From the NCBI RefSeq assembly GCF_001698205.1, contig NZ_CP016591.1:1798001-1862000 (forward strand): a stretch of DNA of 64,000 nucleotides, in the 5' to 3' direction. The translations under genes and the position numbers were made by a program. Below the pieces are notes generated by a model, which worked only from the letters and a program-made list of their open reading frames with translations, made no database searches and had not been told where the DNA came from. Below, piece after piece: positions 21,333 to 31,917 of this stretch; within the stretch, counting starts at the first letter, position 1, and every line of letters begins with the position of its first letter. Origin of the DNA: Tsuneonella dongtanensis. Its GTDB lineage: Bacteria; Pseudomonadota; Alphaproteobacteria; Sphingomonadales; Sphingomonadaceae.

Positions 21333-23153
21333 ATGGCCGACGAAACCCCTCTAGATCGTTTCAAGCACGCGCTGACCGGCGCCAGCCGTGCGGTCGCGCA
21401 CGAGCCTGAGGTCGAGGTCGCGTGGAGCGCGGATGCGCCAACGGTGCGCGGCAAGCAGATGCGCGTGCCGCTTCCGGGGCGCTCGCTGCCGGCCGACCAG
21501 GTGCGCGAGGCGCGCGGCGTGGCTGACGGGTTCGCGCTGCGCCTGCTTCATCACAACGAGGCGCTCCACGCGCGCGGCGCTCCGACGGAGCCGGTCGCGC
21601 GGGCGTGCTACGATGTCGCCGAGATGATCCGCTACGAGGCGCTGGGTTCGAACAGCTACGGCGGGATGCGCGACAACCTCGACGCGGCGATGCAACTGCG
21701 CACCGCGGGCGACCCGATCACGCGGGCGATCCGCAAGGAAGACGTGCCGCTGCCGACCGCGCTCGGCCTCATCCTGCGCGAGAAGCTGACCGGGCAAGCC
21801 GTCCCCGAGCGGGCGAGTGCCGGGGTCGAGATGGTGCGCGACTGGATCGAGGACCGCGCGCTCGGCGATTTCGATGCGCTGGCGTTGACGCTCGACGACC
21901 AGAAGGCGTTCCAGAACCTTACGCTCGACCTGCTGCGCCACCTCGAACTGACGCTGCCCGACGATCTCGACCAGACCCCCGACGACAGCGACGACGGCGA
22001 CGAGCCCGAGGGCGAGCAGGAAGACGAGGGCGAGGACGACAACGAGGGGCAGGGCGACCCGCAGGCTACCGAGATGGCCGGCGAGATGTCCGAGGGCGAC
22101 GACGACGGCGAGGGTGAGACCGAAATGTCCTCCGAAGAGGACATGCAGGACGGCGAGCCGGGGGACGAGGGCGAGGAGGGCATGATGCCCGTCCGGCCCA
22201 ACCGTCCGTGGACCGATATCCCCGAAGGCTTCGACTACAAGGCCTGGACCACGAAGTTCGACGAGGTGATCGAGGCGCCCGAGCTGTGCGACAGCGAGGA
22301 ACTCGACCGGCTGCGCGCCTATCTCGATAGCCAGCTGACCGGCCTGCAAGGCGTCGTCACTCGCCTCGCCAACCGCCTCCAGCGCCGGCTGATGGCGCAG
22401 CAGAACCGCTCATGGGACTTCGACCAGGAAGAGGGCCTGCTCGATGCCGCCCGGCTCGCCAGGGTCATCATTAGTCCGGGCCACTCGCTGTCCTACAAGG
22501 TCGAGCGCGACGTCGAGTTCAAGGACACCGTCGTTACCCTGCTGATCGACAACTCGGGCTCGATGCGCGGGCGGCCGATCTCGATCGCCGCGATCAGCGC
22601 CGACATCCTCGGCCGTACGCTGGAGCGCGTGGGCGTGAAGACCGAAGTGCTCGGCTTCACCACCCGCGCGTGGAAGGGCGGGCAGAGCCGCGAGCAATGG
22701 CTGGCCGAGGGCAAGCCCGCACAGCCGGGCCGCCTCAACGACTTGCGCCATATCATTTACAAGAAGGCTGACGAACCGTGGCGCCGCGCGCGCCGCAACC
22801 TCGGCCTGATGATGCGCGAGGGGCTGCTCAAGGAGAACATCGACGGCGAGGCGCTGCTCTGGGCGCACGAGCGCCTGCTCGCCCGCAGCGAGGACCGCCG
22901 CATCCTGATGGTGATTTCCGACGGCGCGCCGGTGGACGATTCGACCCTGAGCGTGAACAGCGCAGGCTACCTCGAACAGCACCTCCGCAAGGTGATCGAC
23001 TGGATCGAGAAGCAGTCGCCGGTGCAGCTCGTCGCCATCGGCATCGGCCACGACGTGACCCGCTACTACAAGCGTGCGGTGACGATTATGGACGTCGAGC
23101 AACTCGGCGGCACGATCACCGAGCAATTGGCCGAACTGTTCGAGGTTGAATGA
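21333..23153 (+). CDS. cobT: Aerobic cobaltochelatase subunit CobT
   Basis: With CobN and CobS, inserts cobalt into hydrogenobyrinate a,c-diamide in aerobic vitamin B12 synthesis. The 606-residue protein has an N-terminal helical part, a very acidic stretch (about 212-290, runs of D and E) and a C-terminal von Willebrand A domain with the MIDAS motif [15 protein letters not shown] directly before the ATG would add one residue. No cobS or cobN lies in the window, although cobS is often adjacent. It overlaps the nitroreductase start. Confidence 0.92.
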   Translation: MADETPLDRFKHALTGASRAVAHEPEVEVAWSADAPTVRGKQMRVPLPGRSLPADQVREARGVADGFALRLLHHNEALHARGAPTEPVARACYDVAEMIRYEALGSNSYGGMRDNLDAAMQLRTAGDPITRAIRKEDVPLPTALGLILREKLTGQAVPERASAGVEMVRDWIEDRALGDFDALALTLDDQKAFQNLTLDLLRHLELTLPDDLDQTPDDSDDGDEPEGEQEDEGEDDNEGQGDPQATEMAGEMSEGDDDGEGETEMSSEEDMQDGEPGDEGEEGMMPVRPNRPWTDIPEGFDYKAWTTKFDEVIEAPELCDSEELDRLRAYLDSQLTGLQGVVTRLANRLQRRLMAQQNRSWDFDQEEGLLDAARLARVIISPGHSLSYKVERDVEFKDTVVTLLIDNSGSMRGRPISIAAISADILGRTLERVGVKTEVLGFTTRAWKGGQSREQWLAEGKPAQPGRLNDLRHIIYKKADEPWRRARRNLGLMMREGLLKENIDGEALLWAHERLLARSEDRRILMVISDGAPVDDSTLSVNSAGYLEQHLRKVIDWIEKQSPVQLVAIGIGHDVTRYYKRAVTIMDVEQLGGTITEQLAELFEVE

Positions 23154-23827
23154 TGAACGTCTCCGAAGCCGTTGCCACGCGCCGCTCCATCCGAGCTTTC
23201 CTCGATAAGCCGGTCGATCGCGCCGTGCTCGAGCGCATTCTCGAGAAGGCCCAGCGCACGGCGTCGGGCGGGAACACCCAGCCGTGGCACGGGATCGTGC
23301 TCACCGGCGATCCGCTCCGGCGGCTGCTGGACCGTGTGGCGGAGGATGTACCGAAGGGGCGCGCGGCGTTCGCGCCCGAGTACCACGTCTATCCGCCCGA
23401 GCTCGACCGCAACTACGAGGCGCGGCGCTTCGGGGTGGGCGAGGCGCTCTACGCCGCGCTCGGTATCCCGCGCGAGGACAAGATGGCGCGGCTGATGTGG
23501 TTCGCGCGCAACTTCCAGGCCTTCGGCGCGCCGGTGCTGATGTTGGCCCACACGCCGAAATACATGGGGCCGCCGCAGTGGTCGGACATCGGCATGTGGC
23601 TGCAGACTATCGCGCTGCTCCTGCGCGAGGAGGGAATGGACTCTTGCTTCCAGGAGGCGTGGGCGGTCTATTCCCCGCAGATCCGCGAGGTGGTCGACAT
23701 TCCCGAGGATCACATCTTTTTCTGCGGCATGGCGATCGGCTGGGGCGATCGCGAGGACCCGGTCAACACGTTCCCCGTCCCCCGCGCGCCCCTCGACGAG
23801 GCGGTGCGCTGGGAAGGTTGGGATTGA
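23150..23827 (+). CDS. Nitroreductase family protein
   Basis: A 225-residue FMN-dependent oxidoreductase. The N-terminal [16 protein letters not shown] and the SGGNTQPWH segment bind the FMN phosphate and ring, and a C-terminal MAIGWGD stretch closes the fold. The set fits NAD(P)H nitroreductases acting on nitroaromatics or quinones; the natural substrate is unknown. The first ATG overlaps the cobT stop (ATGATG), so translation is coupled to cobT, but a link to B12 is not implied. Confidence 0.9.
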   Translation: MMNVSEAVATRRSIRAFLDKPVDRAVLERILEKAQRTASGGNTQPWHGIVLTGDPLRRLLDRVAEDVPKGRAAFAPEYHVYPPELDRNYEARRFGVGEALYAALGIPREDKMARLMWFARNFQAFGAPVLMLAHTPKYMGPPQWSDIGMWLQTIALLLREEGMDSCFQEAWAVYSPQIREVVDIPEDHIFFCGMAIGWGDREDPVNTFPVPRAPLDEAVRWEGWD

Positions 23828-23858
23828 CGCTTGGCCGCGTGCCGCTAACCCGCCGCGC

Positions 23859-25331
23859 ATGGCCGACCTGAAGCTCTTCAACTCGCTGACCCGCAGCCTG
23901 GAAACCTTCCAGCCGATCCACCCCGGCGAGGCGCGGGTCTATTCGTGCGGACCGACGGTCTACAACTACCAGCACGTCGGCAACATGCGCGCCTATGTCT
24001 TCGCCGACACGCTGGGACGGGTGCTGAGCTTCAAGGGGTATCGCCTCACCCACGTGATCAACATCACCGACGTCGGCCACCTCACTAGCGACGCCGACGC
24101 GGGCGACGACAAGATGGAGAAGGCCGCGGCGTCGCAGGGCAAGTCGGCGTGGGACATCGCGCGGCACTACCAGGAGGTGTTCGAGGCGGACCTGCGGCGG
24201 CTGAACATCCGCGAGGTCCAGCACCCCAGGGCGACCGACTACGTCGAGAAGATGGTCGAGTGGGGCAAGGCCATCGAGGGTAAGCACGCCTATCGCCTCG
24301 ACGGCGGGCTCTATTTCGATGTTTCGACCGTGCCCGACTACGGCCGCCTTGCGCGCGCCTCGACCGATGAGGGCGAGGGCCGGATCGAGACGGTCGAGGG
24401 CAAGCGCCACGCCGCCGACTTCGCGCTCTGGCGCACAACGCCGCCGGGCGAGAGCCGCCAGATGGAATGGGATTCGCCCTGGGGCCGCGGCGCGCCCGGC
24501 TGGCACATCGAATGCTCGGTGATGAGCGCCGAGCTGCTCGGCCATCCGTTCGACATTCACACCGGGGGGATCGACCACCGCGAAATCCACCACCCGAACG
24601 AGATCGCCCAAAATCAGGCGCACAGCTGCGGCCCGGACACCGGCGCGCGGATCTGGATGCACAACAACTTCCTCGTTGACCGGCGGGGGAAGATGAGCAA
24701 ATCCACCGGCGATTTCTTGACACTGCAGGCACTCGTCGACCGCGGCTACCACCCACTTGCCTATCGCCTGCTGTGCCTTCAGGCGCACTATCGCAGCGAA
24801 CTGGAGTTCACCTGGGAGGGGCTGGGCGCTGCGCTGGTGCGGCTGAAGCGGCTCGTCGCAATGATAGAAAAGCATCGGGCATCCACAGACGTCAGCGAGG
24901 TGCAGGACCGACTTGCAAATGACAGAGCTGCAGCGATCGCTGGCTTGGGACCGAACATTCGAGAACTATTCGATGACTTTGAAGGTTTTGTAAGCGACGA
25001 CTTAAATACTCCAGCGGCGTTGGTCGCGCTTGAACGTGCTGTTGGCGTTGCAGGCACAGAAGCGGCGTGGATAGTCGACGTGCTCGCTGTCGTGACCGAG
25101 ATGGACAGGGTGTTCGGATTGCAACTTAGCACCGTGTCGAGAGCTGATCTCCGCATCCGCCCCGCCAACGCCACCATCACCGAAGACGAAATCGAGGCCG
25201 CGCTCGCCCGCCGCAAGGAGGCGCGCGCCGCAAAGGACTTCACCGAATCCGACGCCATCCGCGATGAACTCGCGGCACAGGGCGTCGAGGTGATGGACGG
25301 CGACCCACTGGGTTGGGAGTGGAAGCTATGA
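23859..25331 (+). CDS. cysS: Cysteinyl-tRNA synthetase
   Basis: Charges tRNA-Cys. The 490-residue protein has the zinc-binding first cysteine in YSCGPTVYNYQHVGNMR (HIGH-type motif HVGN), WHIECSVM with further zinc ligands, HHPNEIAQ and the KMSKST motif near residue 280. The stretch 24858-25150 (residues about 334-430, the DALR and linker region) has visibly lower GC and different codon use from the rest, while the frame is intact. It couples by ATGA to the following dehydrogenase. Confidence 0.96.
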   Translation: MADLKLFNSLTRSLETFQPIHPGEARVYSCGPTVYNYQHVGNMRAYVFADTLGRVLSFKGYRLTHVINITDVGHLTSDADAGDDKMEKAAASQGKSAWDIARHYQEVFEADLRRLNIREVQHPRATDYVEKMVEWGKAIEGKHAYRLDGGLYFDVSTVPDYGRLARASTDEGEGRIETVEGKRHAADFALWRTTPPGESRQMEWDSPWGRGAPGWHIECSVMSAELLGHPFDIHTGGIDHREIHHPNEIAQNQAHSCGPDTGARIWMHNNFLVDRRGKMSKSTGDFLTLQALVDRGYHPLAYRLLCLQAHYRSELEFTWEGLGAALVRLKRLVAMIEKHRASTDVSEVQDRLANDRAAAIAGLGPNIRELFDDFEGFVSDDLNTPAALVALERAVGVAGTEAAWIVDVLAVVTEMDRVFGLQLSTVSRADLRIRPANATITEDEIEAALARRKEARAAKDFTESDAIRDELAAQGVEVMDGDPLGWEWKL

Positions 25332-26266
25332 CCATCGCCGTCCTTTCGGGCCTCGTGCGCCCCCTTGTCGAACCGCACCTGCCGCCGGAGATCGAGCCGC
25401 GCTGGTTCACTTCGCTCGAGGAGCTTGCCGCCCTGGCGCCGGATGCGGAGATCGGCTGGTTCGATCTCGACAGGAAGGAGCCGATGGTCGCGGCGGTGCG
25501 CGCCGCCGAAAACCTCAGGTGGTTCAATTCGATCTACGCCGGGCTCGATTTCCTGCCGCTCGACGTGTTGGCGGAACGCAAGGTGACGATCACCAACGGC
25601 GCCGGGATCAATGCCATCACCATCGCCGAATACGTCGTGATGCTGATGCTGGTCCACGCCAAGGGCTACCGCGAGGTGGTCCGCGCGCAGGAGCGCCACG
25701 AATGGCTGCTCGATTCGCCCGGCAAGCTGGAGCTGGCGGGCACTCGCGCGCTGCTGCTGGGCATGGGGGCGATCGGCGGGCTGGTGAAGACCCGGCTCGA
25801 GGCCTTCGACGTCGAGGTGGTGCCGGTGCGGCGCTCCGCGTCGGAGGGGGCACTGGGCCCCGATGAATGGCGCGACCGGCTCGGCGACTTCGACTGGCTC
25901 ATCCTCGCGGTCCCCGCCACGCCAGAGACCGACGGAATGATCGGCCGCGCGGAGCTGGCCGCGATGAAGGACAGCGCCGTGCTGGTGAACATCGCCCGCG
26001 GCGCGGTGGTCGACCAGGATGCGCTGGTCGAAGCCTTGCAGGCCAAGGCGATCGGCGGCGCCTTGCTCGACGTGACCACGCCCGAGCCGTTGCCCGCGGA
26101 TCACGCGCTCTGGTCGCTCGACAACGCGCAGGTCACGATGCACCTTTCGGGACGCGCGCAGTCGAAGATGTTCGTGCGCTCTGCCCAGCGCTTCGTGGAG
26201 AACTGCCGCCGCTACGTCGCCGGCGAGCCGCTGGCGCCGATTTTCGATCCGGCGCGCGGATACTGA
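25328..26266 (+). CDS. D-2-hydroxyacid dehydrogenase
   Basis: A 312-residue NAD(P)-dependent dehydrogenase of the D-isomer family. The Rossmann motif is LLGMGAIGG (about 140), the catalytic arginine lies in NIARGAVVDQDALVEAL (about 225), and the histidine in MHLSGRAQS near residue 280. The substrate could be glyoxylate, hydroxypyruvate or another 2-oxo acid. The ATG at 25328 overlaps the cysS stop and gives the family-like MTIAVLSG; an upstream in-frame extension was rejected. Confidence 0.88.
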   Translation: MTIAVLSGLVRPLVEPHLPPEIEPRWFTSLEELAALAPDAEIGWFDLDRKEPMVAAVRAAENLRWFNSIYAGLDFLPLDVLAERKVTITNGAGINAITIAEYVVMLMLVHAKGYREVVRAQERHEWLLDSPGKLELAGTRALLLGMGAIGGLVKTRLEAFDVEVVPVRRSASEGALGPDEWRDRLGDFDWLILAVPATPETDGMIGRAELAAMKDSAVLVNIARGAVVDQDALVEALQAKAIGGALLDVTTPEPLPADHALWSLDNAQVTMHLSGRAQSKMFVRSAQRFVENCRRYVAGEPLAPIFDPARGY

Positions 26267-26290
26267 AAAAAGAGCCGATTGATACAAGAC

Positions 26291-26344
26291 TCCTGCCACT
26301 CCGCTTGATAGGCTCCCCCTTTCCGAACTGGGGGGAGTGGCGGA
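26291..26344 (+). promoter_or_regulatory. Leader with two mutually exclusive hairpins over the ribosome-binding site
   Basis: The Shine-Dalgarno GGAG (26334-26337) of the ThDP-enzyme gene can pair with either of two upstream strands: TCCTGCCACTCC (26291-26302) with GGAGTGGCGGA (26334-26344), or CTCCCCC (26313-26319) with GGGGGAG (26331-26337). Both hide the ribosome-binding site. This resembles a translational switch, but purine-rich sites pair easily, so it may be fortuitous. Confidence 0.4.
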
Positions 26345-28002
26345 ATGGCCGAAGCCGGCAAGCGCAAAGCATCCGATCTTTTCATCGAGTGTCTCGAGGC
26401 GGAGGGGTGTGAATACATCTTCGGCGTTCCGGGCGAGGAGAACCTCGATTTCCTCGACAGCCTCAGCCGGTCGGACAAGATCAAGCTGATCCTGACCCGG
26501 CACGAACAGGGCGCCGGCTTCATGGCAGCGACCTATGGCCGGCACACGGGCAAGACCGGCGTCTGCATCGCCACGCTCGGCCCCGGCGCGACCAACTTCG
26601 TGACGGCCGCCGCCTATGCCCAGCTCGGCGGAATGCCGATGATGATGATCACCGGGCAGAAGCCGATCAAGAAGTCGAAGCAGGGCCGGTTCCAGATCCT
26701 CGACGTCGTCGCGATGATGGGCCCGATCACCAAGTACACACACCAGCTGGCCGCGGGCGATAACATCCCCAGCCGCGTGCGAGAGGCTTATCGCCTCGCC
26801 GAAGAGGAAAAGCCCGGCGCGGTTCACCTCGAATTCCCCGAGGACATCGCCGAGGAAAAGACCGACGCCCAGCCGATCCCGCGCTCCACAGCGCGGCGCC
26901 CGTCGGCCGAGCCCAAAGCGGTGCGCCAGGCGGTCGAGATGATCGAAAAGGCCAAGGCGCCTGTCCTCGTCATCGGTGCGGGCGCGAACCGCAAGATGAC
27001 CGGGCGCATGCTGGAACAGTTCGTCGAGAAGACCGGCATACCGTTCCTGACGACCCAGATGGGCAAGGGCGTGATCGACGAGCGTCACCCCAAGTTCCTC
27101 GGTTGCGCCGCGCTCTCCGCCGGGGACTTCGTCCACCGCGCGGTGGAAGACAGCGACTGCATCATCAATGTCGGCCATGACGTGATCGAGAAGCCGCCCT
27201 TCTTCATGAAGGCGGGCGGGGCGAAGGTGATCCACGTCTCCAACCGCACCGCGGAGGTCGACCCGGTCTATTTCCCGCAGGTCGAGGTGATTGGCGACAT
27301 CGCCAACGCCATCTGGCAGATCAAGGAAGACATCAGCCCCAACCGTAGCTGGAGCTTCGACCACATGCTCGCGTATCACGCGGCCGAACTCGAGCACACC
27401 GGCAAGCTGGCCAAGGATGCGCGTTTCCCGATCTTCCCGCCGCACCTCGTGCAGCAGGTCCGCGACGCGATGCCCCACGACGGGATCATCTGCCTCGACA
27501 ACGGGGTCTACAAGATCTGGTTCGCGCGCGGATATACCGCGTACCTGCCAAACACCGTACTGCTCGACAACGCGCTGGCGACGATGGGCGCGGGTCTGCC
27601 GAGCGCGATGATGAGCGCGATGCTCTATCCCGAGCGCAAGGTCATGGCGATCTGCGGCGACGGCGGCTTCATGATGAACGACCAGGAGATGGAGACCGCG
27701 GTGCGCCTCGGCCTCAATCTCACCGTCCTCATCCTGCGCGACGATGCTTATGGCATGATCCGCTGGAAGCAGGCGAACATGGGCTTTGCCGATTTCGGCC
27801 TGACCTACGGCAACCCCGACTTCGTCAAGTTCGCCGAGAGCTTCGGGGCGACCGGCCACCGGATCACCAGCAGCGACCACCTGCGCGAGACGCTGCGGCA
27901 CTGCAACGAGACGCCCGGCGTCCACCTGATCGACTGCCCGGTCGACTACTCCGAGAACGACCGCATTCTCAACAAGGACATCAAGGAGCTGAGCAAGGCG
28001 CT

Positions 28003-28006
<4 letters not shown>
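26345..28006 (+). CDS. Acetolactate synthase large-subunit-like ThDP enzyme
   Basis: A 553-residue thiamine-diphosphate enzyme: N-terminal pyrimidine-binding domain with IFGVPGEENLDFLDSL and catalytic glutamate in TRHEQGAGFMA, a central domain, and a C-terminal pyrophosphate-binding domain with GDGGFMMNDQEM (ThDP motif about residue 440). It resembles catabolic acetolactate synthases and related 2-oxo acid decarboxylases/carboligases. No regulatory small subunit gene is adjacent, and it is coupled to an aldehyde dehydrogenase, so a peripheral pathway is more likely than branched-chain amino acid synthesis. The substrate is unknown. Confidence 0.85.
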
Positions 28007-29448
<1,442 letters not shown>

Positions 29449-29487
29449 GCGCGAAAGGCGACACTAAGTACACACCAAAACCGGCTG

Positions 29488-29844
29488 TCACGCGTCCTTC
29501 AGCAGCAGCAGTTCGCACGTCACCACCATGCGCGGTTCGGGGGCGAGGGTGTGATCGACCGCGGTGACGGTCGCCTCGGCGACGAGCTGGCCGGGGATCG
29601 CGAATTCGTGATCCGGCAGGCCATCGATGAAGCTCTCTCCGGCGGCCACGGCCTGCGGGCCGGAAAAGGCCAGGTCGAACGCGTGCCGCGCGCCCTCGAA
29701 GGTCACGCTCGCCCACGGCCGCTCTGACTGGCGCAGCACCTGTCCATGACCTTCGGTCAGCGCGACGAGCGCTTCGCGCACGCGGCCGGCGGTTCCGACC
29801 GGCGCGCGCCGGGCCGGGGGAGGGGTGTGGCCGGGCTCAAACAC
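29488..29844 (-). CDS. Conserved hypothetical protein
   Basis: A 118-residue soluble protein that I do not recognise beyond a general resemblance to hypothetical proteins of sphingomonads. It has an N-terminal proline-rich part, then a helix and a mixed alpha/beta region ending VTCELLLLKDA. No signal peptide, membrane segment or cysteine pair is seen. Its start overlaps by eight bases the end of the small HTH-like gene upstream on the same strand, so both form an operon running away from the S24 repressor gene. Confidence 0.65.
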   Translation of the reverse strand: MFEPGHTPPPARRAPVGTAGRVREALVALTEGHGQVLRQSERPWASVTFEGARHAFDLAFSGPQAVAAGESFIDGLPDHEFAIPGQLVAEATVTAVDHTLAPEPRMVVTCELLLLKDA

Positions 29845-30022
29845 GGGCGGTCTCCCGATAAGTGTTCATGAAATGTTCCACCCGTGATACCAGCGCGCGG
29901 CGGGGTTCGCGCCCCATGCGCAGGTCCAGCACGAAGCGCGGATCGTTGGTGGCCAGGCGGCCGAACTTGGTGGGCGGCATGTCGTGCTCCCTCAGGAATT
30001 TCTCGACGGTGCGAATGAGCAT
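29837..30022 (-). CDS. Small helix-turn-helix-like protein
   Basis: A 61-residue basic protein: MLIRTVEKFLREHDMPPTKFG, then RLATNDPRFVLDLRMGREPR and VEHFMNTYRE. The alternation of helices with a P-x-x-x-F-G-x-x-A turn and a basic R-x-G-R-x-P-R stretch resembles compact repressor-type DNA-binding proteins. The ATG at 30022 has AGGGGA in front; an upstream in-frame extension of 15 residues looks artificial. It is divergent from the S24 repressor, with twin operators between, an arrangement like cro/cI. A DNA-binding role is an inference. Confidence 0.65.
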   Translation of the reverse strand: MLIRTVEKFLREHDMPPTKFGRLATNDPRFVLDLRMGREPRRALVSRVEHFMNTYRETARV

Positions 30023-30081
30023 TGGTGCGGTTCCCCTGCGACTCGGAACGGGCGATCGAGCTGCCAAACCACCACCGGAAA

Positions 30082-30115
30082 TCCTACTTGTCTAGGAAAA
30101 ATCCTACGTGTAGGA
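30082..30115. promoter_or_regulatory. Twin TCCTA...TAGGA operators between divergent small HTH and S24 genes
   Basis: Two inverted-repeat sites: TCCTACTTGTCTAGGA (30082-30097) and TCCTACGTGTAGGA (30102-30115). Their left ends are 20 bases apart, about two helical turns. The second abuts the ribosome-binding site (AGGAAGGA) of the S24 gene. This is a likely autoregulatory operator pair for the S24 repressor. Confidence 0.6.
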
Positions 30116-30122
30116 AGGAATA

Positions 30123-30776
30123 ATGGTAAATCCTCCCGACGATCCCACGCGCGTCCGCCTGCTCGATCTGGCGCAGCGCCGGGGCGTGAGCCTGGCTGGG
30201 CTGTCCGAAATGATCGGGCGTAATTCCAGCTACTTGCAGCAGTTCATTCGCAAGGGGTCTCCGCGCAAGCTGGAGGAAGGCGACCGGCGCGTCCTCGCGC
30301 AGTTCTTCGGCGTCGCCGAATCGGAGCTTGGCGGATCGGAGGAAAATTCCTCGTCGGGCGCGCCCATGCGTGGCGACTGGATCGAGGTCCCGCGGCTCGC
30401 GCTCGGCGCGGCGGCCGGGCCCGGAGCCCTCGGCACGGACGAGCGCCCGTTCGATTCGTTCCGCTTCAGTCGCCGCTGGCTGAAGGAGCAGGGCCTCGGC
30501 AACGGGCAGCTCTCGACCATCCGCGTCCAGGGCGATTCGATGGAGCCGCTGCTTCACGACGGCGACGAAATCCTCGTCGACCGCGCCCAGCGCAGCTTGC
30601 GCGACGGCATCCACGTGGTCCGCCTGGGCGATGCGCTGATGGTCAAGCGCCTCGCCGCCGCGGGGCCGGGGCGCGCCACGCTGCTCAGCCAGAACTACGC
30701 CTATCCCCCGCTCGAGGTGGCGCTGGAAGAGCTCGAGATCGTCGGCCGCGTGGTATGGAAAAGCGGGCGGTTGTGA
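30123..30776 (+). CDS. S24-family LexA/CI-like repressor
   Basis: A 217-residue protein with an N-terminal helix-turn-helix (about 10-65, SLAGLSEMIGRNSSYLQQFIRK-like landmarks) and a C-terminal S24 peptidase domain. The catalytic serine is S139 in VQGDSMEP and the lysine K175 in ALMVKRL. An Ala-Gly at 98-99 (GAAAGP) could be the self-cleavage site. LexA/CI relatives are inactivated by RecA-stimulated self-cleavage after DNA damage; that holds here only by analogy. Twin operators lie directly upstream, suggesting it represses itself and the divergent operon. Confidence 0.88.
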   Translation: MVNPPDDPTRVRLLDLAQRRGVSLAGLSEMIGRNSSYLQQFIRKGSPRKLEEGDRRVLAQFFGVAESELGGSEENSSSGAPMRGDWIEVPRLALGAAAGPGALGTDERPFDSFRFSRRWLKEQGLGNGQLSTIRVQGDSMEPLLHDGDEILVDRAQRSLRDGIHVVRLGDALMVKRLAAAGPGRATLLSQNYAYPPLEVALEELEIVGRVVWKSGRL

Positions 30777-30803
30777 CACTTTTCCATCTTGGGGTCCAAG
30801 CCG

Positions 30804-30827
30804 TGAAAGCGGGCAATTCCGCTTTCA
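30804..30827 (+). terminator. Hairpin after the S24 gene, no T-tract
   Basis: TGAAAGCGG (30804-30812) and CCGCTTTCA (30819-30827) form a 9-bp perfect stem with a 6-nt loop, 28 bases after the S24 stop. It lacks a T-run, so termination is uncertain. Confidence 0.4.
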
Positions 30828-30914
30828 TCGGCAAATCATCAGGTTTCCATCATTCCCTTTCGTGGGTGAATCCGGCTAAATCAGCCGTGTCTCTTCGCGA
30901 GAAACGGGTGTTAA

Positions 30915-31868
30915 ATGAATGGATTACCGAGGGCTGCGGTCCTTTCCGCCGCGGTAGTTGCCCTCTGCCTTACGGGGTGCGGAGGCGGCGGGTCGAGTTC
31001 GTCCGGCGGCGCTCCGCCTACGGGTTCGGCACCGAGCCCCGCACCTTCGCCTAGTCCCTCGCCGTCACCGTCTCCGGGCCCGGACAACGGCACCGGCACG
31101 ATATCGACATATGCCCCGTTCGCGGTGACCGCGGATACCGAAATGGATGTGATCGGCTGGCTCGAAGAGGCCAGCGGATCGCGCTGGCTTGAGCCGGGCG
31201 ACGTGGCGCTGAGGTGGCTGGCCGGTCCGCGAACCTTTGCCGCGACCTTCCCGGTCTATGGCAGCGGGCAACTGGTCGACGATCCCGACAACCTGGCCCG
31301 TTCCGCGAATTACCTCGTCGACTCCGGCAACCGGCGCCTGGCGGCCACTCATTTTTACATTCCCGGCGTACCCAACGCCATTTCTCAGCTGACGCTGCTG
31401 GGATCGTTCTTTGGCGCGGATCGGAAGAGCAAACCCTTCGGGACTTTCGTGTACTTCCCCCGCAGCGCGATACGTGCCCCGACGACGGGTCAGGTCACCT
31501 ACACCATTCCGGAGCGCTACACGGACGGGACCCGGTTGAGCAACGCGACGCTTGCGGTCGATTTCGGCACGGGCACGGTCTTCGGCAAGGTCTCCGTGAC
31601 GTACACCGATGCATTCGGGCCCTATCCGGAAACGCTCTACGATATCGAGAACGGGCGCGTCGACCGATCGACCGGGCGCATCACCGGGACCTTCCGTATT
31701 CCCGGGAGCGGTTTCGACGGGACTGTGCGCGGCCAGGTCCTCGGCGCGCAAGGTCAGGTGGCCGCGGTTGTCGCGCGCGGGGCCGTCCGCGACCCGTACG
31801 AAGGACAGTGGCGCGAATCCTTTCAGATCGCCGGCTTCCTCAACGAGCAGTCGACGCCGATAAGCTGA
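30915..31868 (+). CDS. Lipoprotein with Pro/Ser linker and transferrin-binding-protein-like barrel
   Basis: A 317-residue protein with a signal peptide and lipobox LTGCGG (cysteine about residue 22), a low-complexity linker of G, S and repeated PS pairs (about 23-58), then a beta-rich domain. The final part, alternating strands ITGTFRIPGSGFDGTVRGQV and QVAAVVARGAV, resembles the C-terminal eight-stranded barrel of transferrin-binding-protein-like and slam-dependent lipoproteins. It is likely in the outer membrane. Ligand unknown. Preceding bases show no obvious strong Shine-Dalgarno sequence. Confidence 0.75.
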   Translation: MNGLPRAAVLSAAVVALCLTGCGGGGSSSSGGAPPTGSAPSPAPSPSPSPSPSPGPDNGTGTISTYAPFAVTADTEMDVIGWLEEASGSRWLEPGDVALRWLAGPRTFAATFPVYGSGQLVDDPDNLARSANYLVDSGNRRLAATHFYIPGVPNAISQLTLLGSFFGADRKSKPFGTFVYFPRSAIRAPTTGQVTYTIPERYTDGTRLSNATLAVDFGTGTVFGKVSVTYTDAFGPYPETLYDIENGRVDRSTGRITGTFRIPGSGFDGTVRGQVLGAQGQVAAVVARGAVRDPYEGQWRESFQIAGFLNEQSTPIS

Positions 31869-31917
31869 CCGTTCAGGCCGCCTTGATTTAGCGGGAATCG
31901 CCCGCCATCTCGCTTTC

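Noticed and set aside
21970-22200. Low-complexity acidic repeat in cobT as a tandem DNA repeat
   Set aside because: It is the normal acidic D/E-rich linker of CobT and does not show regular repeat units.
26330-26350. GGAGTGGCGGA-like bases that look like the 5' end of a serine or leucine tRNA
   Set aside because: No matching acceptor arm, anticodon loop or TTC-loop follows; the bases are the ribosome-binding site of the next gene.
24788-27925. A reverse frame of 1045 codons opposite cysS, the dehydrogenase and the ThDP enzyme
   Set aside because: It crosses three clear forward-strand genes with intact motifs and shows no family similarity of its own.
31000-31090. Proline/serine repeat as a CRISPR-like or tandem repeat
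   Set aside because: It is a short PS linker in a lipoprotein, without spacers. No CRISPR array was found in the window.
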